Shown in pieces: positions 19,846 through 27,925 of a DNA stretch of 64,000 nucleotides. Under the pieces are notes generated by a model, which searched no databases, was not told the origin of the DNA, and saw only the letters and a list, made by a program, of their open reading frames with translations. Each line of letters begins with the position of its first letter. Position 1 is the stretch's first letter. Source of the stretch: Roseovarius sp. W115 (lineage in GTDB: Bacteria; Pseudomonadota; Alphaproteobacteria; Rhodobacterales; Rhodobacteraceae); the NCBI RefSeq assembly GCF_032842945.2, contig NZ_CP146606.1, positions 620,001 to 684,000 on the forward strand. The letters run 5' to 3'. The position numbers and the translations under genes are program-made.

Positions 19846-20883
19846 TTAGGGGCCGATGGGTGGCGATGTCGTCAGGACCATGTAACGTTGAAAAGCGGAC
19901 GCACCCGCGCCTGCCTGGGACATCATACCTCGAAGCACTGCAATTGCCGAAGGTGAGGTTGTGGCGACTGCGTGATCAAGCCCTTCTCCGTTGGCGAGTG
20001 CAGTAAAATCGATCACCCGAACAGGTAAGTCCGCCACAGCTTCGGGGCTGTTGATCACGCCAAGGCGCGGCTTGCGACCTGTGATGAAACTGGCAAGGCC
20101 CAGCGCACGGTCTTGTTGTGATACGAAGATCAGGAAGGGATCCGGCATGTCTCCGATGGCCTCGGCTTGCCTGCGAAAGACATCAGGATCAATATCAGGC
20201 GACATCAGAACCACCGCATTGATCCGATTGAGCAATGTGCGATCTCCACGAAGCGCCGCCTGACGCATCACCTCCATGACGAGCTGTGATCCCATGGAAT
20301 GGGCAATCAGAACAACGCGGTCATTGGGCCCCCGCGTGAGCTGCTTGAGCAAGTCTTCAAGGTCGTCGCGCGCGTAGAGCACACTGTCGCGGTCATAGAT
20401 GTAACCACGCGGGTCGCCCGCCGAGGCCCATGAAAAGAGCACCGTAGGCACCCCGCGCCCAAAATCAGCATGCATTTGCGCGGTGCGGTACATGCCATCG
20501 GACAGGGTCGCGTTGAAGCCATGCACGAAAACTTGCGTTTCAGAACCCGAGCGTTCTGATTTCACGTCCCGTAGGAATTGATTGGGCGTCTCATAAACTT
20601 TGGTTTCCGTCACGACGAAATCGGTCGCGGCATCTGGCGGGCCATCTGGCCATTCGATGCGACCCGGTTCATGGGTTGGCGGAACTGAGACAGCCGCACG
20701 AAAGTAGTTCATCTCGCCTGTTCGCCGCTCGCCAAAGGTCTGCCCGTTATTGTCCAAAGCCTTTTGCGTGGCCACATAGACCTGTTCGATCTGGGCCTCA
20801 GGCACGGGTGCTGCGTATTGTGCGGCTTCGCGGGGTGCGCAAGCCGTTAAACCAACAAAACAGGCAAAAAGGAAAAGGCGCAC
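19846..20883 (-). CDS. Lipoprotein alpha/beta hydrolase (DUF900 type)
   Basis: 345 residues. The N-terminus is a lipoprotein signal peptide with lipobox LTAC (Cys15), so the protein is probably membrane-anchored in the periplasm. The hydrolase core shows TQVFVHGFNATLSDG (oxyanion region) and the nucleophile elbow IAHSMGS. A conserved RDSVLYARDDLEDLL helix lies between them, typical of DUF900 esterase-like proteins. Substrate unknown. It lies 100 bp downstream of rpoH, beyond the rpoH terminator. Confidence 0.85.
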   Translation of the reverse strand: MRLFLFACFVGLTACAPREAAQYAAPVPEAQIEQVYVATQKALDNNGQTFGERRTGEMNYFRAAVSVPPTHEPGRIEWPDGPPDAATDFVVTETKVYETPNQFLRDVKSERSGSETQVFVHGFNATLSDGMYRTAQMHADFGRGVPTVLFSWASAGDPRGYIYDRDSVLYARDDLEDLLKQLTRGPNDRVVLIAHSMGSQLVMEVMRQAALRGDRTLLNRINAVVLMSPDIDPDVFRRQAEAIGDMPDPFLIFVSQQDRALGLASFITGRKPRLGVINSPEAVADLPVRVIDFTALANGEGLDHAVATTSPSAIAVLRGMMSQAGAGASAFQRYMVLTTSPPIGP

Positions 20884-20928
20884 CTGGGGTCATCCAAATC
20901 ATGATTGAATTTTTCACTGCGCAAAGTA

Positions 20929-20959
20929 ATGGCCCCTGTCCATCTCCGGAAGGGGCCAT
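20929..20959 (-). terminator. Terminator-like hairpin after rpoH
   Basis: A perfect 9-bp stem ATGGCCCCT / AGGGGCCAT with a 13-nt loop lies 24 bp after the rpoH stop. The downstream U-tract on the minus strand is weak. Confidence 0.65.
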
Positions 20960-20982
20960 CGAACAATCGGTAAAAGAAAGGG

Positions 20983-21879
20983 TCAGACTGAGGCCAACAT
21001 GCCCTTCTCCTGTGCCAGGGACCGCATGCGCTTTTGTAGCTTCTCAAACGCGCGCACTTCAATCTGGCGGATGCGTTCGCGGCTGACGTCGTATTGCGCA
21101 CTCAGGTCCTCAAGCGTGATGGTCTTGTCGCTCAGGCGCCGCTGCGTCAGGATATCTTTTTCACGGTCATTGAGCACCGACATCGCCTCAGCCAAAAGCT
21201 CACGACGCGCGTCCAACTCGTCCTTGGCCTCGTAGTCACCCGCTTGATCGGCATCCTCGTCTTCGAGCCAATCCTGCCATTGCATGGTGCCCTCGCCTTC
21301 GGAGCCCACTGTGGCATTCAATGACGCATCGCCACCCGACATGCGGCGGTTCATGCTGATCACTTCGTCTTCGGTGACGCCCAAATCATGCGCAATGCGC
21401 GCCACATTGTCGGGGTGCATATCCCCTTCTTCCAACGCGCCAATGCGCGCCTTGGCCTTGCGCAGGTTGAAGAAAAGCTTTTTCTGCGCGCTTGTCGTGC
21501 CCAGTTTGACCATCGACCAACTGCGCAGGATGTATTCCTGAATGCTGGCGCGGATCCACCACATGGCATAGGTGGCCAGACGGAAACCCTTTTCTGGGTC
21601 AAAGCGTTTCACCGCCTGCATCAGGCCTACATTCGCCTCCGAGATGACCTCGGCCTGCGGCAGGCCATAGCCGCGGTAGCCCATGGCAATTTTGGCCGCC
21701 AGGCGCAGGTGGCTTGTGACCATCTGATGGGCGGCGTCGGTATCTTCTTTCTCGACCCAGGCCTTGGCCAGCATGTATTCCTGTTCCGGTTCCAACAGCG
21801 GGAATTTGCGGATTTCCTGCAAATAGCGGTTCAGACCGGCCTCTGGTGACGGTGCGGGAAGATTTGCGTAGTTACTCAT
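20983..21879 (-). CDS. rpoH: RNA polymerase sigma-32 factor
   Basis: 298 residues, the heat-shock sigma factor. Region 2 includes the RFDPEKGFRLATYAMWWIRA core-binding/-10 recognition helix, the RpoH box QKKLFFNLRKAKARI follows, and region 4 ends in SRERIRQIEVRAFEKLQKRM. The start at 21879 has a GGAGGGA SD. The 5' region contains a CTTGAAA that resembles a sigma-32 -35 element, but no convincing -10. It lies downstream of rluD on the same strand, an order I know from other Rhodobacteraceae. Alphaproteobacteria often have two RpoH paralogues; which one this is cannot be told. Confidence 0.95.
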   Translation of the reverse strand: MSNYANLPAPSPEAGLNRYLQEIRKFPLLEPEQEYMLAKAWVEKEDTDAAHQMVTSHLRLAAKIAMGYRGYGLPQAEVISEANVGLMQAVKRFDPEKGFRLATYAMWWIRASIQEYILRSWSMVKLGTTSAQKKLFFNLRKAKARIGALEEGDMHPDNVARIAHDLGVTEDEVISMNRRMSGGDASLNATVGSEGEGTMQWQDWLEDEDADQAGDYEAKDELDARRELLAEAMSVLNDREKDILTQRRLSDKTITLEDLSAQYDVSRERIRQIEVRAFEKLQKRMRSLAQEKGMLASV

Positions 21880-22053
21880 GTCCTCGTCCCTCCAATGTTT
21901 AAAGGTTTAACATTGATGTAAGCACAACTGGGCTGTTTTCAAGATCAGATGAACTGAATTGTTTAACAGAATATGAATGCTCAGCCGGATGCCCGCCAGT
22001 GGTGTGACAGGGTATTCACGTGAAGGTGCAAAACCGCGCGGAATTGTTTCAAA

Positions 22054-23094
22054 TCATGTGGAACTGCGCAGTTTTCCCAATAGTTCTGCAAAATCAGATG
22101 GTAAAGGCGCTTCAAACCGCAGGGCTTCACCCGAAACCGGGTGCTCAAAGCCCAAAACCGCTGCGTGAAGCGCCTGACGGGAAAAGGCCTCTACGGCTGA
22201 AAAACCCGCTTCATTGAGCGCTCGGGCGTTCATTTTCCGCCGACCGCCATAGACCGGATCGCCAACCAAACCATGCCCGGCATGGGCCATGTGCACCCGG
22301 ATCTGGTGTGTGCGCCCGGTTTCGAGCCAGCACTCAACCAGTGACACTTGCGGTGGACTTCCAAAGGTCTCAATGCGTCGCGCGCGCGTCACGGCATGGC
22401 GGCCACTTTGAAACACAACAGCCTGCTTCTGCCGGTCGGTTTTATGGCGTGTCAGTTGCGTGGTGAGTTTAAGGATATTGCCAGCCTCAAAGCTGGCCCC
22501 TTTGATGCCACGAAGGCGGGGATCGGCGGCATCTGGCATCCCATGCACGAGGGCAAGGTATTTTCGTTCAACGCTATGGGCTTCAAACTGCGCCGCCAAC
22601 CCGTGATGCGCCTTGTCCGATTTGGCCACAACCAGAAGACCCGAGGTGTCCTTGTCGATGCGGTGCACAATGCCGGGGCGACGTTCACCTCCGATACCAG
22701 AAAGGCTGTCGCCACAATGATGCAAAAGTGCGTTCACCAGCGTGCCATCCGGGCTGCCTGGTGCGGGATGCACAACAAGGCCAGCGGGTTTGTTCACCAC
22801 GATGAGGTCTGCGTCTTCATGCACCACGTCGAGAGGAATATCCTGCGCAACTGTATCAAGCTCTTCGGCCTGAGGTACGGTAATCTCAACAATGTCTCCC
22901 TCGGACACCTTACGTTTGGGGTCCATGACCGGCGCGCCCCCTATCTGCACGCACCCTTCTGCAATCAGCCGCGTCAGGCGCGTGCGGGACAAGGCCGCCG
23001 CCTCTGGCACATCGCGCGCAAGCGCCTTATCAAGGCGAGGCGGCGGATCCGCCGCAATGCGCACGGAAATCGTCTTAGAAGGGGCTTCGCCCAT
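22054..23094 (-). CDS. rluD: Large-subunit rRNA pseudouridine synthase RluD-like
   Basis: 346 residues. An N-terminal S4 domain (about residues 18-75) is followed by the RsuA/RluA catalytic domain with HRIDKDTSGLLV, whose Asp is the catalytic residue, and the RTHQIRVHMAHAGH strand. RluD modifies helix 69 of 23S rRNA. The start at 23094 (MGEAPSKTISVRI) is family-typical; the open frame extends upstream but only antisense to the next gene. Its ATG overlaps the ATG of the divergent DUF6476 gene in a shared CATG. Confidence 0.93.
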   Translation of the reverse strand: MGEAPSKTISVRIAADPPPRLDKALARDVPEAAALSRTRLTRLIAEGCVQIGGAPVMDPKRKVSEGDIVEITVPQAEELDTVAQDIPLDVVHEDADLIVVNKPAGLVVHPAPGSPDGTLVNALLHHCGDSLSGIGGERRPGIVHRIDKDTSGLLVVAKSDKAHHGLAAQFEAHSVERKYLALVHGMPDAADPRLRGIKGASFEAGNILKLTTQLTRHKTDRQKQAVVFQSGRHAVTRARRIETFGSPPQVSLVECWLETGRTHQIRVHMAHAGHGLVGDPVYGGRRKMNARALNEAGFSAVEAFSRQALHAAVLGFEHPVSGEALRFEAPLPSDFAELLGKLRSST

Positions 23095-23404
23095 GAATGA
23101 CACTCCAGATCCAAACCCCATCGACCCCGGGCTGGTGAAATACCTGCGCCTTCTGGTCACCGTGCTGACCGCCGTGATGGTTGTGGGGTTCATAGTGATC
23201 GTGGTGCTCTTTGTCACCAAGTTCTCCGACGCGTTCGGCCCGGAAATGCCAGATAAGATTACCCTGCCCGACGGCACGGTCCCTACGGCCTATACGCGCG
23301 GCGATGGCTGGTATGCGGTGGTGACGGAAGACAACCAGATCCTGATCTTTAACGCCGAAACGGGCGAGTTGCGGCAGGAAATTGCGATTGAGGTCGGGAA
23401 ATAA
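23093..23404 (+). CDS. DUF6476-family membrane protein
   Basis: 103 residues with one transmembrane helix at about residues 19-43 (LLVTVLTAVMVVGFIVIVVLFV), a short conserved C-terminal domain and no known activity. The start at 23093 overlaps the rluD start on the other strand, and its SD-like AAGGGG lies inside rluD coding sequence. It ends 4 bp before the 3' end of tRNA-His. Confidence 0.85.
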   Translation: MNDTPDPNPIDPGLVKYLRLLVTVLTAVMVVGFIVIVVLFVTKFSDAFGPEMPDKITLPDGTVPTAYTRGDGWYAVVTEDNQILIFNAETGELRQEIAIEVGK

Positions 23405-23408
23405 GGAG

Positions 23409-23485
23409 TGGTACCACCTCCCCGGCTCGAACGGGGGACCTCCTGATCCACAATCAGGCGCTCTAACCAACTGAGCTAAGGCGGC
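23409..23485 (-). tRNA. tRNA-His (GTG anticodon)
   Basis: On the minus strand a full cloverleaf begins GCCGCCTTAGCTCAG and ends with an encoded CCA. The anticodon arm is CCTGA-TTGTGGA-TCAGG, giving GTG, and the T arm holds GTTCGAGC. The discriminator base is A73 and the base before position 1 is T, so there is no encoded G-1. That fits the known alphaproteobacterial exception for tRNA-His identity. Confidence 0.97.
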
Positions 23486-23601
23486 ACGCGGTGTCGATTT
23501 AACTTTTGCGCGGTGCGATTGCAAGACTCTTTGAGCGGACCAAGCGACTTGCGCGCCTTGCGTCTTGGCGCTAAGCCCGGGTTGCACTTTGGGAGACCAC
23601 C

Positions 23602-23790
23602 ATGGGCATCAACGACGAACGCGATATCGAAGCCAACTTGCAAATCGGCCCCACTGATCAAGGCATGGTGCGGTTGTTCATCGAGGCGGGCCAGGCGGAA
23701 ATTCCGATGGATTTCGACCCTGATGAGGCGCGCGAGATTGCCGAGGAGTTGCTGGCTGCGGCAAAGGTGGCCGAGGGGCGTACAAGATAA
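23602..23790 (+). CDS. DUF6324-family small protein
   Basis: 62 residues, acidic and soluble, with a predicted helix EAREIAEELLAAAKVAEG at the C-terminus. I recognise it as a short conserved Rhodobacteraceae family of unknown function. The ATG at 23602 has a GGGAG-type SD. It is followed at once by three AT-rich palindromes that may end transcription. Confidence 0.8.
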   Translation: MGINDERDIEANLQIGPTDQGMVRLFIEAGQAEIPMDFDPDEAREIAEELLAAAKVAEGRTR

Positions 23791-23796
23791 GTCACG

Positions 23797-23863
23797 TGGA
23801 ATTTTCCAAAATTCCAGACCAGAAAATTCGAATTTTCTGTCGCGTTTTCTTGCAAGAAAACGC
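23797..23863. repeat. Three consecutive AT-rich palindromes
   Basis: There are three perfect inverted repeats, each with a 2-bp centre: TGGAATTTT/AAAATTCCA (23797-23816), AGAAAATT/AATTTTCT (23821-23838) and GCGTTTTCTT/AAGAAAACGC (23842-23863). They sit between convergent DUF6324 and mmcB. The first two recur with the same 4-bp spacing at 43795-43836. Confidence 0.85.
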
Positions 23864-23868
23864 CTGCT

Positions 23869-24330
23869 TTAAAGGTTCGGATCACGAGCGGACTGCAGTC
23901 TAAGCGCCGCTTGGCGCGCAAACCTGCGCGTAAGTGCTGTGCGCCGCGCCGCTGCAAGCTTGATCTCGGGCGCCATACGAATGATCTGCGCATCATAGGC
24001 ATCGGCAATCATCAATCCCGTGCCCTCGGGCAAAAGATCGGTAGGGAAATCCTCATCCACAGCCCAGAAGTACCTGTCGCACCATTCAAGATACCCATCC
24101 CATTTGGCATCAGAGGTAAAATCGGCCCGGCTTGATTTGCACTCTACCACCCAAATCTCACCTTTGGGACCCAGCGCCATGACATCCACCCGTTTGCCCC
24201 GTTCCGGTGTGAATTCTTCGACGCAGACGAAATCATAGCCCAGCAAATGCCTGCACACGCCCCGCGCCAAAAGCTGGCCGGGTTTCTGGGTGTTCAAGGC
24301 TGTGACTACATCCTGCATGACACCAAACAT
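23869..24330 (-). CDS. mmcB: MmcB-family DNA repair protein
   Basis: 153 residues from ATG 24330, or 149 from 24318; neither start has a good SD. The PD-(D/E)xK nuclease-like fold is visible as KRVDVMALGPKGEIWVVECK (D...E-x-K) followed by the conserved SRADFTSDAKWDGYLEWCD. MmcB was named in Caulobacter as an SOS-regulated gene for mitomycin C resistance. Here an alphaproteobacterial LexA box lies directly upstream of the first ATG. An extra upstream in-frame start (24429) would run across the box and is rejected. Confidence 0.88.
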   Translation of the reverse strand: MFGVMQDVVTALNTQKPGQLLARGVCRHLLGYDFVCVEEFTPERGKRVDVMALGPKGEIWVVECKSSRADFTSDAKWDGYLEWCDRYFWAVDEDFPTDLLPEGTGLMIADAYDAQIIRMAPEIKLAAARRTALTRRFARQAALRLQSARDPNL

Positions 24331-24332
24331 AC

Positions 24333-24347
24333 GAACATACCGGGAAC
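24333..24347 (-). promoter_or_regulatory. LexA/SOS box of mmcB
   Basis: On the minus strand the sequence is GTTC-CCGGTAT-GTTC, an exact match to the alphaproteobacterial LexA consensus GTTC-N7-GTTC. It ends 2 bp before the ATG at 24330. Confidence 0.8.
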
Positions 24348-24466
24348 ATTGGCAAGACTTTCCCCTATTTTTTGTGCAGTCCCAGCTGATCACGAGAGCC
24401 TGACTTGATGTTTCATCTCGTGTTTCCATACTCGAACGGCTGGGTCGGCATCACAGGAGTGGGTCT

Positions 24467-25774
24467 ATGTCTGACAATTCAAAAGACGGCGCACGCGCGC
24501 GCCAAGTGCGGTACGCGCAAGAGCTGGAAGGCCATATTGACTGGCTCAACACGTTCTCCGGGACGGCGCTTGGTGTGCTGGCGGTGGCGTCGGGCATCTA
24601 TACGTATCTCGGGGTTTCCTCCCTTCTCGATGACACCGGAGCGCTGTCGACCTTTGCCGCGTTGGCCTATTCGGTGGCAGTCTCTGTCGGCATCTTTGTC
24701 TTCTGGTCCTATCTTCTACGACTTTACCCTGCGGTGACCACAGCGCGCGCCCGCGTGGCGCTTCTGGGGGCTATGGGACTGGGATCGCTCGCGATTGTGG
24801 CCATGTCGAGCTGGCTCAATGCTGCGGCGCTTGCAGGGTCTGCGGCGGTGGAACAGCATCTGGCCAAGACGGTGCAGGATTATCAACAAAGTCTGGAGCG
24901 CGCGCATGAAATCGCTCTGACCGGCCAGGCGCTTGAACGTGACGTCGCGCGCGTGCGTCAATCCTTTGAGGATCTAAGTGAGCAGGAAGCCACTGGCAAT
25001 CTCTCTGGCCTTGCGGGGCGTGGGGCGGTCTTTCGCGTGTTACGTCAGAAATCAGCAGAGCTCAGCGCACTTGAAGCCCAGATTGGCCAGCAGTCACCCC
25101 TAGTTGAGACAGCTTTCGCCGAGGGCAATGCCATTCTGAGCCGCATGCGCGCACTGACCGTTGAGCCCGGCCCGGTTGAAGCACGCTCTGTCGAGTTTTC
25201 CGAGGCTGCTGTACGCCTGCAGGGGCTTATCACGCAGATGCGGCAGCTCACCGTGGCCCCGCTGGTGAAGCGCGCCGCGCAAGATCTGGCCGCCTCGGTT
25301 GTATTGCCCGAACTCGACAGCCGCACAGCAGAGGGACGGAGCGATCAAGCGGCAACGATCACATCCGTGTTGGAGGTTTTGGGTCAGCGCGCCATGACGC
25401 TGGAGACCGCAGCCCAGGATGTCGCTGCTTTGGAGCCTGCCCCCGAGGTCGTCTACACCCCGATTTCCTCAGCCGATGCCGTAATCCTCTATGCCCGCAA
25501 TTTCGTCCCCTCCTGGGCGGGCGCGATTGCCATTGACCTTCTGCCTGCCGTGCTGGTGCTGATCCTCGCCATCACCCAAAGCGTGATCCGGCATCTGCGC
25601 GATGGCAGTGCGGTGGAAGACACGTTGACCGTAGCCGAGCTGCGCGCCGCCATTGCCATCTCGCGCGAGATTGAAGAAGCCCCGCGTGACACACGCCGCC
25701 CCCCGGCTGAGAACCCCAAAGACGGCAAGATCAGTCCGATCACCGGGACCAAACCAACGGGCACCAAACCATGA
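24467..25774 (+). CDS. Membrane protein with long coiled-coil region, unknown function
   Basis: 435 residues. Hydrophobic helices lie near residues 31-52, 64-84 and 97-120, then a long helical, probably coiled-coil region of about 200 residues (130-335, rich in Ala, Gln, Glu and Arg), then a last transmembrane helix near 350-370 and a Pro/Lys-rich tail ending in repeated GTKPT. The SD CAGGAG is good. The stop overlaps the start of a ClpP-like periplasmic protein (ATGA), so the two are coupled. I do not recognise a named family; the topology suggests a scaffold spanning the inner membrane. Confidence 0.75.
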   Translation: MSDNSKDGARARQVRYAQELEGHIDWLNTFSGTALGVLAVASGIYTYLGVSSLLDDTGALSTFAALAYSVAVSVGIFVFWSYLLRLYPAVTTARARVALLGAMGLGSLAIVAMSSWLNAAALAGSAAVEQHLAKTVQDYQQSLERAHEIALTGQALERDVARVRQSFEDLSEQEATGNLSGLAGRGAVFRVLRQKSAELSALEAQIGQQSPLVETAFAEGNAILSRMRALTVEPGPVEARSVEFSEAAVRLQGLITQMRQLTVAPLVKRAAQDLAASVVLPELDSRTAEGRSDQAATITSVLEVLGQRAMTLETAAQDVAALEPAPEVVYTPISSADAVILYARNFVPSWAGAIAIDLLPAVLVLILAITQSVIRHLRDGSAVEDTLTVAELRAAIAISREIEEAPRDTRRPPAENPKDGKISPITGTKPTGTKP

Positions 25775-26538
25775 GCAAGGACCCAAAACCCAAAGGCCCG
25801 CTGGTTGCGCGTGTTCTCACTGCTGTTTTGGTTTTTCAGCTGGCCATCGGCGCCTTTCTGGTTCTGGGCGATGTGCAACAGGCGCGCCTTGCCCTGCCCG
25901 GCTTTGGCCCGGATGCCCCGAGCCTCTCTGAACCGGTGCGCCCCGGTGATCAGCGCCGCATCTTCAACCCGGGCCGCGATCGCCCCGCCACGCGCCCGGC
26001 TCGGGACCCCGGTCAATTGCCTGACCGCCTGGTGCTCACCAAGGTTGAGAATGCAACCTACCGGCTCGAAGGGGATGTTAGCGAGGGCGACGCGGACCGC
26101 GTCATCAAGCTTTTGCAGGATGCCCGACCCGCCCCGGAATGGCTTATCCTGCAATCCCCTGGCGGCGTGGTCAGCGACGCGCTAGAACTGGGCCGCTACA
26201 TCCGCCAATCCGGTATCAACACGCGCATGCTGTCTGGCGAGTACTGTTACTCGGCCTGCCCCTATATCCTCATGGGCGGGGTTGAACGCGACGTGCATGG
26301 CAACGCGCAAGTGGGCGTGCATCAACACTACTTTGGTGAAAGCACCCTCCTGCCTGCCTCTTTCGCGGTAGAGGATATTCAGGCCGGTCAAGGCGAGGTG
26401 ATGCTCTATCTCGATGAGATGGGGATTGACCCGCTGATCATGGTTCCTGCGCTGACCACACCGCCAGATGAAATTTACGTACTGCTGCCCGAGGAGTTGC
26501 GGAAATTTGGAGTCGTGGATAGTGTAGATGCGCAATGA
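25771..26538 (+). CDS. ClpP-like membrane-anchored/periplasmic serine protease-fold protein
   Basis: 255 residues. An N-terminal hydrophobic anchor (VLTAVLVFQLAIGAFLVLG) is followed by a Pro/Arg-rich linker (about residues 45-85) and a crotonase/ClpP-fold domain from about residue 95. The ClpP-type elements are LILQSPGGVVSDALELGRYI (oxyanion loop) and GEYCYSACPYILMGG (Ser in the nucleophile position), with HQHYFG further on as a possible His. It resembles the COG3904 group, whose activity is not proven. It is coupled to the coiled-coil membrane protein upstream, which may be its partner. Confidence 0.78.
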   Translation: MSKDPKPKGPLVARVLTAVLVFQLAIGAFLVLGDVQQARLALPGFGPDAPSLSEPVRPGDQRRIFNPGRDRPATRPARDPGQLPDRLVLTKVENATYRLEGDVSEGDADRVIKLLQDARPAPEWLILQSPGGVVSDALELGRYIRQSGINTRMLSGEYCYSACPYILMGGVERDVHGNAQVGVHQHYFGESTLLPASFAVEDIQAGQGEVMLYLDEMGIDPLIMVPALTTPPDEIYVLLPEELRKFGVVDSVDAQ

Positions 26539-26692
26539 TTTAAGAGGCTCTGCCAAGCGAACTTAATGGCCACGCTCTGGCCTTTATGCGTCACCTGTCG
26601 CAAGCTTGTGACCGGATGAGAGATGTCTGTGTCACCGCTGAGCCTGTTAAAGAACAGAGCAGCACGGTTCCACGCTCTGGGAGAAGTGTGTT

Positions 26693-27511
26693 ATGACGTC
26701 CAAGACCATAAAACCTACACCACCGAAAAATCTGACGCCGGAGCAGCGAGCCATGCTCAATGTAAACAAGGTAACGGCAGGTGATATCAGCGCTTCGCTG
26801 AGGGCCGGGTTGACCGACTTTCTGGCCCGCCCCCTCATGAGCGGTTTCTTCGGTCTGTTCTATGCGGTTTTCGGCATTCTCTTTGTTTGGTGCCTGGTCT
26901 GGCTTGGCAAGATCTGGATGATCATCCCTGCTATGGTCGGTTTTCCGTTGATCGCGCCTTTCGCTGCTGCCGGTCTTTATGAGATGTCCCGACGTTTGCA
27001 GAAAGGTGAAAGTTTCGGCTGGTCTGAAATCCTGACCGTTATGGCCAATCAACGTAAGCGCGAAATGGGCTGGATGGCCTTTGTCACCCTGTTCATTTTC
27101 TGGGTGTGGATGTATCAGGTTCGGCTTTGGTTGGCGATCATTCTGCAGGATGCCTCCTTCTCGGATTTTGACGGGTTCTTGAACACCGTGTTCTTCACAC
27201 CGGAAGGCTGGACCTTCCTTGCCATTGGCACCTGCGCAGGTGCAGTTTTGTCGGCCGTTCTGTTTTCGGTGACCGTCGTCGCCATGCCCATGTTGCTCGA
27301 CCGCGACATCGACTTTGTGTCCGCCATGCTCACGTCCATTCGCGTCGTCACGGAAAACCCAGGTATCATGCTCATCTGGGCAGCAATCATTTCGGTCACT
27401 ATGCTGGTGTCCATGCTGCCGGCGTTTCTAGGCCTCATCTTGACACTGCCGATCCTTGGCCACACCACATGGCACCTCTACCAGCGGGCCGTGACATCCG
27501 CGGACGCATGA
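26693..27511 (+). CDS. DUF2189-family membrane protein
   Basis: 272 residues with six to seven hydrophobic segments from residue 55 onward and a cytosolic N-terminus rich in Pro and Lys. The DUF2189 core includes GFPLIAPFAAAGLYEMSRR and the C-terminal LPILGHTTWHLYQRA. Function is unknown; the family is common near respiratory genes but none is adjacent here. It is single on its strand and is followed by a half repeat and an RNA gene. Confidence 0.85.
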   Translation: MTSKTIKPTPPKNLTPEQRAMLNVNKVTAGDISASLRAGLTDFLARPLMSGFFGLFYAVFGILFVWCLVWLGKIWMIIPAMVGFPLIAPFAAAGLYEMSRRLQKGESFGWSEILTVMANQRKREMGWMAFVTLFIFWVWMYQVRLWLAIILQDASFSDFDGFLNTVFFTPEGWTFLAIGTCAGAVLSAVLFSVTVVAMPMLLDRDIDFVSAMLTSIRVVTENPGIMLIWAAIISVTMLVSMLPAFLGLILTLPILGHTTWHLYQRAVTSADA

Positions 27512-27593
27512 TCGCTTTGGAGCGTGTCTCGGGGCGCGTTAAGACAAGTCGTGCCCGTGAACAAAGCGTTCGAGTCCAAGCTTAAGCACTGTA

Positions 27594-27644
27594 TTAAAGC
27601 GTTTCGCGATCATCTGCGTCTCAGGTTAATCGCGAAACGCTTCA
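27594..27644 (+). repeat. Half copy of the 118-bp repeat
   Basis: A single hairpin with arms AAAGCGTTTCGCGAT / ATCGCGAAACGCTT. It aligns with the second half of the units at 39854-39971 and (minus strand) 3643-3760, including the internal CATCTG and CAGGTT segments. Confidence 0.75.
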
Positions 27645-27679
27645 GGTCGAAGAGCTTACGCTTTTACCACGCCAGCCCC

Positions 27680-27708
27680 TTGCCCCACCATCCCACACGG
27701 CTTACCTA
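27680..27708 (+). promoter_or_regulatory. Candidate sigma-70 promoter of the structured RNA
   Basis: TTGCCC and TACCTA separated by exactly 17 bp; the -10-like box ends 6 bp before the first base of the RNA outer stem at 27715. Not tested against other promoters. Confidence 0.45.
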
Positions 27709-27714
27709 CAAAGC

Positions 27715-27877
27715 GTGACGGGTTCTGCCCTTCTCGTGACAGGTTGCATTCCGGTGGCCTTAAGCAATTCCGAGGGAGCTGGCTCTGTCCGGGCCGTGGT
27801 CCGGTTACCTGGCGCCCACCTGTATATACAGGTCCTCGGGAATGAGAGAACCAAACGGTTGTGCGTGGTCCCGTCAC
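27715..27877 (+). ncRNA. ssrS: Structured RNA, probable 6S RNA
   Basis: About 163 nt. A perfect 8-bp closing stem GTGACGGG (27715-27722) / CCCGTCAC (27870-27877) encloses a long irregular hairpin. An inner stem joins AATTCCGAGG near 27766 with CCTCGGGAAT near 27834-27843, and a GACCTGT-ATATA-ACAGGT-like apical palindrome lies within. Length, single-hairpin shape and the GGCCTTAAGC segment fit alphaproteobacterial 6S RNA, which binds RNA polymerase holoenzyme. It lies between two converging protein genes, so a riboswitch is unlikely. The strand is chosen from the promoter-like boxes and the GGCCTTAAGC segment. Confidence 0.6.
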
Positions 27878-27925
27878 ACCACATCCCTCTCAGGATGCAA
27901 ACAATCTCGTATCAAAACCTTGGAA

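Noticed and set aside
21880..21990. Sigma-32 autoregulated promoter of rpoH
   Set aside because: CTTGAAA resembles a -35 box but no good -10 box lies at the right distance.
23409..23900. Integration site or island at tRNA-His
   Set aside because: Flanking genes are conserved housekeeping families, and no integrase or duplicated tRNA end is seen.
27512..27925. SRP RNA, tmRNA or riboswitch as identity for the structured RNA
   Set aside because: No SRP core motif or tmRNA acceptor/T-loop is present, and the location between converging genes does not suit a riboswitch.
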